From contig JACMOJ010000211.1 of the NCBI GenBank assembly GCA_014378085.1, positions 1-18,332 of the forward strand: DNA of 18,332 bases. Reading direction: 5' to 3'. The notes beneath the pieces were generated by a model. The model searched no databases. It was not told the origin of the DNA and saw nothing but the letters and a program-made list of their open reading frames with translations. The first letter of the stretch is position 1; each line of letters opens with the position of its first letter. Positions 15,803 through 18,332 of the stretch are shown here, piece after piece. Position numbers and translations under genes: made by a program. Source of the DNA: Burkholderiales bacterium (lineage in GTDB: Bacteria; Pseudomonadota; Gammaproteobacteria; Burkholderiales; Usitatibacteraceae).

Positions 15803-15826
15803 TTTCAGACGCATATGCCGTTGGAA
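15803..15826. repeat. Second copy of the right terminal repeat
   Basis: Direct repeat of 15767-15790 at a period of 36 bases, differing only at two positions (c/a and a/g). It may be the true outer end of the element, an extra transposase-binding site, or the remnant of a second element. Confidence 0.75.
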
Positions 15827-16006
15827 GAGGCTGGGGCTATTCAAAAACACTATTTTGCTTTAGTCTCTTCGCGGGGACGTGCCTCTTCACCTATCGCATT
15901 TTGAACCGTTTGCCTTAGTTGCGCTGCACGCTTTCCGGGATTATCGCCGTTCACCTCAGTTACGCCAACATCCTTAATATGTTGGCGAGTCAATCAAGGA
16001 GACAAA
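15827..16006 (+). promoter_or_regulatory. Leader region of the HNH gene with hairpin and strong ribosome binding site
   Basis: This stretch between the insertion sequence and the HNH gene has no clear gene. Near its end, CGCCAACAT (15963-15971) and ATGTTGGCG (15979-15987) form a perfect 9-bp inverted repeat with a 7-base loop. The loop and right arm include TAATAT, which could be a -10 box, although no -35 matches 17 bases upstream. AAGGAG at 15995-16000, six bases before GTG 16007, fixes the start. The inverted repeat could be an operator or an mRNA hairpin beside the binding site. Confidence 0.5.
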
Positions 16007-16708
16007 GTGCATTCCCCACGCCAACAGCGTCGACACACCACTAGCCAGGCTCGCCCTAGTCAAACCGTGGTCGCCTCCGGTTTGAAACACAACCTGCACG
16101 AACCTGCGTTTTCGATTTTTTCCGACGAGGCCAAACGATTCCCGTTGATTCTCACGCTAGATCAGAACGGCGTTCCACACCGCTGGATTACCTGGCAACA
16201 CGCAGTCTGGTACTACGCAAAACAGCGCGTGGCCTGGGAAACCGGGTCTAAGGCGTTCACCGTGAGCGGCGGCAAATCCCGTGATACCGGGGAAACTTCG
16301 ACCGTCACGGCAGCGTCAATTATTGCGATTCGCGGCAAAGCGATGGCCATCAAGGGATTTAACCAAGTCCCTCCCCTCAATAATCGCGAACTGTTCCATC
16401 GCGATCGCCAAATTTGCGCGTACTGCGGCGGGTTGTTCACCCACTCCCGCTTGACCCGCGACCACATCATCCCGTACTCGCGGCGTGGCCAAGATACTTG
16501 GATGAATGTGGTGACATCCTGCCGCAATTGCAACGAGCGCAAAGGTAATCGCCTGCTGGAGGAAGCCAACATGCAGCTCCTTTATGCGCCCTACATTCCC
16601 AACCGAGCTGAATTTCTCATTTTGGCGAACCGCCGCATCCTAATCGATCAGATGGAGTTTCTGAAACAACACGTTGCCGCGCAAAGCCGAATCCACTTGG
16701 CCGCTTAA
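16007..16708 (+). CDS. HNH endonuclease family protein
   Basis: A 233-residue protein with a C-terminal HNH nuclease fold. The zinc-binding pairs are Cys137/Cys140 (CAYC) and Cys172/Cys175 (CRNC). The catalytic-type segment is RDHIIP at 151-156, and Asn167 in TWMNVV completes the motif. The N-terminus is basic (RQQRRH) and is followed by a domain with LILTLDQNGVPHRWITWQHAVWYYAKQRVAWE (48-79), which I recall as constant in a group of chromosomal HNH proteins in betaproteobacteria. Target and role are unknown to me. There is no toxin, methylase or phage gene beside it, so a plain restriction role is not indicated. GTG is chosen for its strong AAGGAG site. Its TAA overlaps the queA stop within TTAA. 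Confidence 0.9.
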   Translation: MHSPRQQRRHTTSQARPSQTVVASGLKHNLHEPAFSIFSDEAKRFPLILTLDQNGVPHRWITWQHAVWYYAKQRVAWETGSKAFTVSGGKSRDTGETSTVTAASIIAIRGKAMAIKGFNQVPPLNNRELFHRDRQICAYCGGLFTHSRLTRDHIIPYSRRGQDTWMNVVTSCRNCNERKGNRLLEEANMQLLYAPYIPNRAEFLILANRRILIDQMEFLKQHVAAQSRIHLAA

Positions 16709-17760
16709 GCGGTTTCGAATTTGCAGCGTTCAATAAACATTGCATCACCATAACTAAAGAAGCGGTAGCGCTGATCGACCGCATGTTGGTAGGCGTTCAT
16801 GGTGTTTCGGTGGCCGGCGAACGCAGAGACGAGCATCATCAGTGTCGATTTCGGCAGGTGGAAGTTTGTAATCAAACAATCTGCGACACGAAAGTCATAG
16901 CCCGGCGTGATAAACAGCGCCGTTTCCGCTGAACCCGCAAGTAAAGCTCCGCCTTGCGCCGCAGACTCTAGCGTACGCATGCTAGTGGTGCCAACCGTGA
17001 TAACACGCGAACATTCCGCTTTGGCCTTTGCCACTGCGGCTACCGTAGCGTCCGGGACAACGTACCATTCTTGGTGCATGACGTGTTTCGACACATCATC
17101 GTCTCGCACGGGCCGGAACGTTCCAGCCCCAACATGCAGCGTTACGAACGCAAGCTGGATCCCGCGGCTTTCTAGAAGCGCCAACATTTCTTGATCAAAG
17201 TGCAATCCAGCAGTTGGTGCCGCAACAGAACCGGCATGTTTGGCGTACACGGTCTGATATCTTGACTCATCGTCGTCAGCGGGGGCGTGTGTAATGTAGG
17301 GCGGCAGAGGCACTTCTCCTGCGCGATCAAGGAGCGCAAACACATCTGCGTCACCTTCAAAGTTGAGCATGAACAAGTCCTCCTGTCTGCCCTCAACAAC
17401 GGCGGCAATGCCGTCTGCAAACGACAAACGCGCGCCGGCTTTCGGCGACTTTGGGGCCCGCACATGCGCCAGCGCGCGGTGCTGCCGATCACCCTGCTCT
17501 GGGAGAATTCTCTCAATGGGCACCTCGACGCCGCCACCAGTGGACTTTTGGCCGTGCAGTCTGGCCTTAATCACTTTGGTGTCGTTGAAGACCAGCAAGT
17601 CGCCTGCACGCAGCAGGTTCGGCAGATCCGTGAAATGCCGGTCAACGACAGCGCCATCGTTGCCGTCAAGATGCAGCAGTCGACTCGCCGTACGACGCTC
17701 CGGCGGGTGCTGAGCGATTAACTCGGGCGGCAACACATAGTCAAAGTCTGTCGTCTTCAT
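16705..17760 (-). CDS. queA: S-adenosylmethionine:tRNA ribosyltransferase-isomerase
   Basis: Transfers the ribosyl part of S-adenosylmethionine to preQ1 at tRNA position 34 to form epoxyqueuosine, the penultimate step of queuosine synthesis. The 351-residue length is close to E. coli QueA (356). Family blocks seen are FDYVLPPELIAQHP (5-18), GDLLVFNDTKVIKARL, YQTVYAKHAGSVAAPTAGLHF, HVGAGTFRPV, and the C-terminal TNFHLPKSTLMMLVSAFAG and RYRFFSYGDAMFI. The ATG at 17758-17760 gives the standard N-terminus; the frame stays open upstream into the tRNA gene, but that part is not coding. It lies downstream of tRNA-Leu, beyond that gene's terminator, and converges on the HNH gene with overlapping stops. 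The usual partner tgt is not in the window. Confidence 0.98.
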   Translation of the reverse strand: MKTTDFDYVLPPELIAQHPPERRTASRLLHLDGNDGAVVDRHFTDLPNLLRAGDLLVFNDTKVIKARLHGQKSTGGGVEVPIERILPEQGDRQHRALAHVRAPKSPKAGARLSFADGIAAVVEGRQEDLFMLNFEGDADVFALLDRAGEVPLPPYITHAPADDDESRYQTVYAKHAGSVAAPTAGLHFDQEMLALLESRGIQLAFVTLHVGAGTFRPVRDDDVSKHVMHQEWYVVPDATVAAVAKAKAECSRVITVGTTSMRTLESAAQGGALLAGSAETALFITPGYDFRVADCLITNFHLPKSTLMMLVSAFAGHRNTMNAYQHAVDQRYRFFSYGDAMFIERCKFETA

Positions 17761-17814
17761 TGGATTTTGTCGTGGGTGCCGAATGCAAACGCGCCGAGTC
17801 GGCGCACCGATAAA

Positions 17815-17842
17815 CAAAAAATGCCCCGCGCTGGGGGCATTT
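17815..17842 (-). terminator. Intrinsic terminator of the tRNA-Leu transcript
   Basis: On the minus strand AAATGCCCC and GGGGCATTT form a 9-bp stem around a 6-base loop, and a run of Ts follows. It starts 7 bases after the tRNA 3' end and lies 55 bases before the queA ATG. Confidence 0.88.
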
Positions 17843-17848
17843 GAATTG

Positions 17849-17935
17849 TGGTGCCGGGAGCCGGAATCGAACCGGCACGATGTTGCCACCGCTGGATTTT
17901 GAGTCCAGTGCGTCTACCAGTTCCGCCATCCCGGC
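17849..17935 (-). tRNA. tRNA-Leu (anticodon CAA)
   Basis: The 87 bases include an encoded CCA. The acceptor stem GCCGGGA pairs with TCCCGGC. The anticodon stem CTGGA/TCCAG encloses the loop CTCAAAA, giving anticodon CAA, which reads UUG. A long variable arm (class II) fits leucine, and the T-arm GCCGG-TTCGATT-CCGGC is standard. Confidence 0.98.
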
Positions 17936-17950
17936 ATCGGGTAGACCGCC

Positions 17951-17981
17951 ATTATAGCGCGAGCGTTTGGTTGTGCGACAA
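17951..17981 (-). promoter_or_regulatory. Promoter of tRNA-Leu
   Basis: A perfect TATAAT on the minus strand (17951-17956) lies 15 bases before the tRNA 5' end, which implies a leader of about 8 bases. TTGTCG (17976-17981) is the best -35, but the spacer is 19 bases, longer than ideal. A GC-rich stretch after the -10 resembles the discriminator of stable RNA promoters. Confidence 0.7.
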
Positions 17982-18113
17982 CCGTTGCTGGCAATCGCAG
18001 CGCAACCGCCGCCAAAACACATCACGCGTGCACTTTGCGCCGTCTCAAAACAACTGGCGGCAATATTTATGCGTATTGGACGCATTTTCGAAGGGGCAGC
18101 CAAATGCATCTCC

Positions 18114-18119
18114 TATAAT
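18114..18119 (+). promoter_or_regulatory. Possible -10 box for the gene at 18149
   Basis: A perfect TATAAT lies 29 bases before the GTG start at 18149. No -35 of quality is seen at 16-18 bases. Confidence 0.4.
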
Positions 18120-18148
18120 CAATTTAGCTAACTTTTCCCGGGACACCT

Positions 18149-18332
18149 GTGTCTACCAACGACCTCTCTAAACTCTCTATCGATCGATCCAAAAAAGCAT
18201 TTGTGGGCGCTGGTCGCAGCCGCAAAAAATGGTGGCTAGGTCTCACCAAATTGGTCGTCATCATTGCTGCGAGTGTTATCGTACGTAGCGGTAGGCGGTC
18301 GGTCTCCGTCGGACTCGGAGCCGCGGCCTCGG
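18149..18332 (+). CDS. Start of a membrane-anchored protein, possibly an efflux periplasmic adaptor
   Basis: The frame opens with GTG at 18149 and is still open at the window end, giving 61 codons. The product starts with a short polar tail (MSTNDLSKLSIDRSKKAF). A basic patch (GRSRKKWW) and one hydrophobic helix (about 30-46, LGLTKLVVIIAASVIV) follow, then a region rich in Val, Gly and Ala. A cytoplasmic L-x-I-D-R tail before a single membrane helix is a pattern I associate with MacA/HlyD-type periplasmic adaptor proteins of tripartite or ABC exporters. The decisive beta-barrel and lipoyl domains lie beyond the window, so this is a hint only. No clear AGGAG site precedes the GTG. Confidence 0.55.
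   Translation, partial: MSTNDLSKLSIDRSKKAFVGAGRSRKKWWLGLTKLVVIIAASVIVRSGRRSVSVGLGAAAS

Noticed and set aside
15767..15826. CRISPR-like short direct repeats
   Set aside because: There are only two units with a 12-base spacer, and the unit matches the inverted repeat at the other end of a transposase element.
14720..15835. Target-site duplication flanking the insertion sequence
   Set aside because: Bases outside either possible right end do not match those outside the left end.
15695..15904. Plus-strand 69-codon frame with a PFQTH-LE peptide repeat
   Set aside because: It lies across the insertion-sequence terminal repeats, so the peptide repeat merely reflects the duplicated DNA. No ribosome binding site is seen.
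17741..18109. Minus-strand open frame through the tRNA-Leu gene
   Set aside because: It reads through a structural RNA and its promoter; this is a common false ORF.

Overview
The window looks like chromosome from a betaproteobacterium, probably of the Burkholderiales. The basis is gene content and order (RNase AM - yciO - M50 protease - trpS - scpA; yciB - yciI - bolA - parvulin; large single-chain purL; HNH protein convergent with queA), the long trpS with a lysine-rich insertion, and moderate-to-high GC. This is inferred from family knowledge and remembered gene order; no database was searched. Nearly all of it is housekeeping DNA. The only clear mobile DNA is one decayed insertion sequence.

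Layout. 1-4217 (minus strand): a run that reads rnm (PHP-domain nuclease/phosphatase), yciO, an M50 site-2-type protease, trpS, and the start of scpA, which leaves the window. 4318-7316 (plus): an unrecognised 251-residue protein, then the tight cluster yciB-yciI-bolA and a secreted parvulin, closed by a perfect 36-base palindromic terminator. 7490-7888 (plus): an orphan 132-residue gene whose stop codon abuts the stop of the convergent purL. 7889-11890 (minus): purL with its C-terminal glutaminase. 11995-13657: a divergent pair, ygfX-like (minus) and ygfZ (plus), without the sdhE gene that separates them in E. coli. 13671-14684 (minus): ppa followed by a GNAT acetyltransferase.

14729-15826 holds a dead rve/DDE transposase element: two frameshifts, an internal deletion that removes the first catalytic Asp, inverted terminal repeats, and an extra copy of the right terminal repeat 36 bases further out. 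15827-16006 is a non-coding leader with a 9-bp hairpin just before a good ribosome binding site, followed by an HNH endonuclease (plus) whose stop overlaps that of convergent queA (minus). Upstream of queA lie a tRNA-Leu(CAA) with its own promoter and terminator and, on the plus strand, the start of a membrane-anchored protein that may be an efflux adaptor and runs off the end.

How the genes relate. Several serve translation and tRNA (trpS, tRNA-Leu, queA, a YrdC-fold protein) or nucleotide and phosphate metabolism (purL, ppa, rnm). Others serve Fe-S/redox upkeep (ygfZ, bolA, possibly ygfX), the envelope (yciB, parvulin, M50 protease) and chromosome segregation (scpA). I saw no defence island, prophage or CRISPR array. 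The best candidates for undescribed biology are the HNH gene with its structured leader, the two orphan genes, and the ygfX-ygfZ pair without sdhE.
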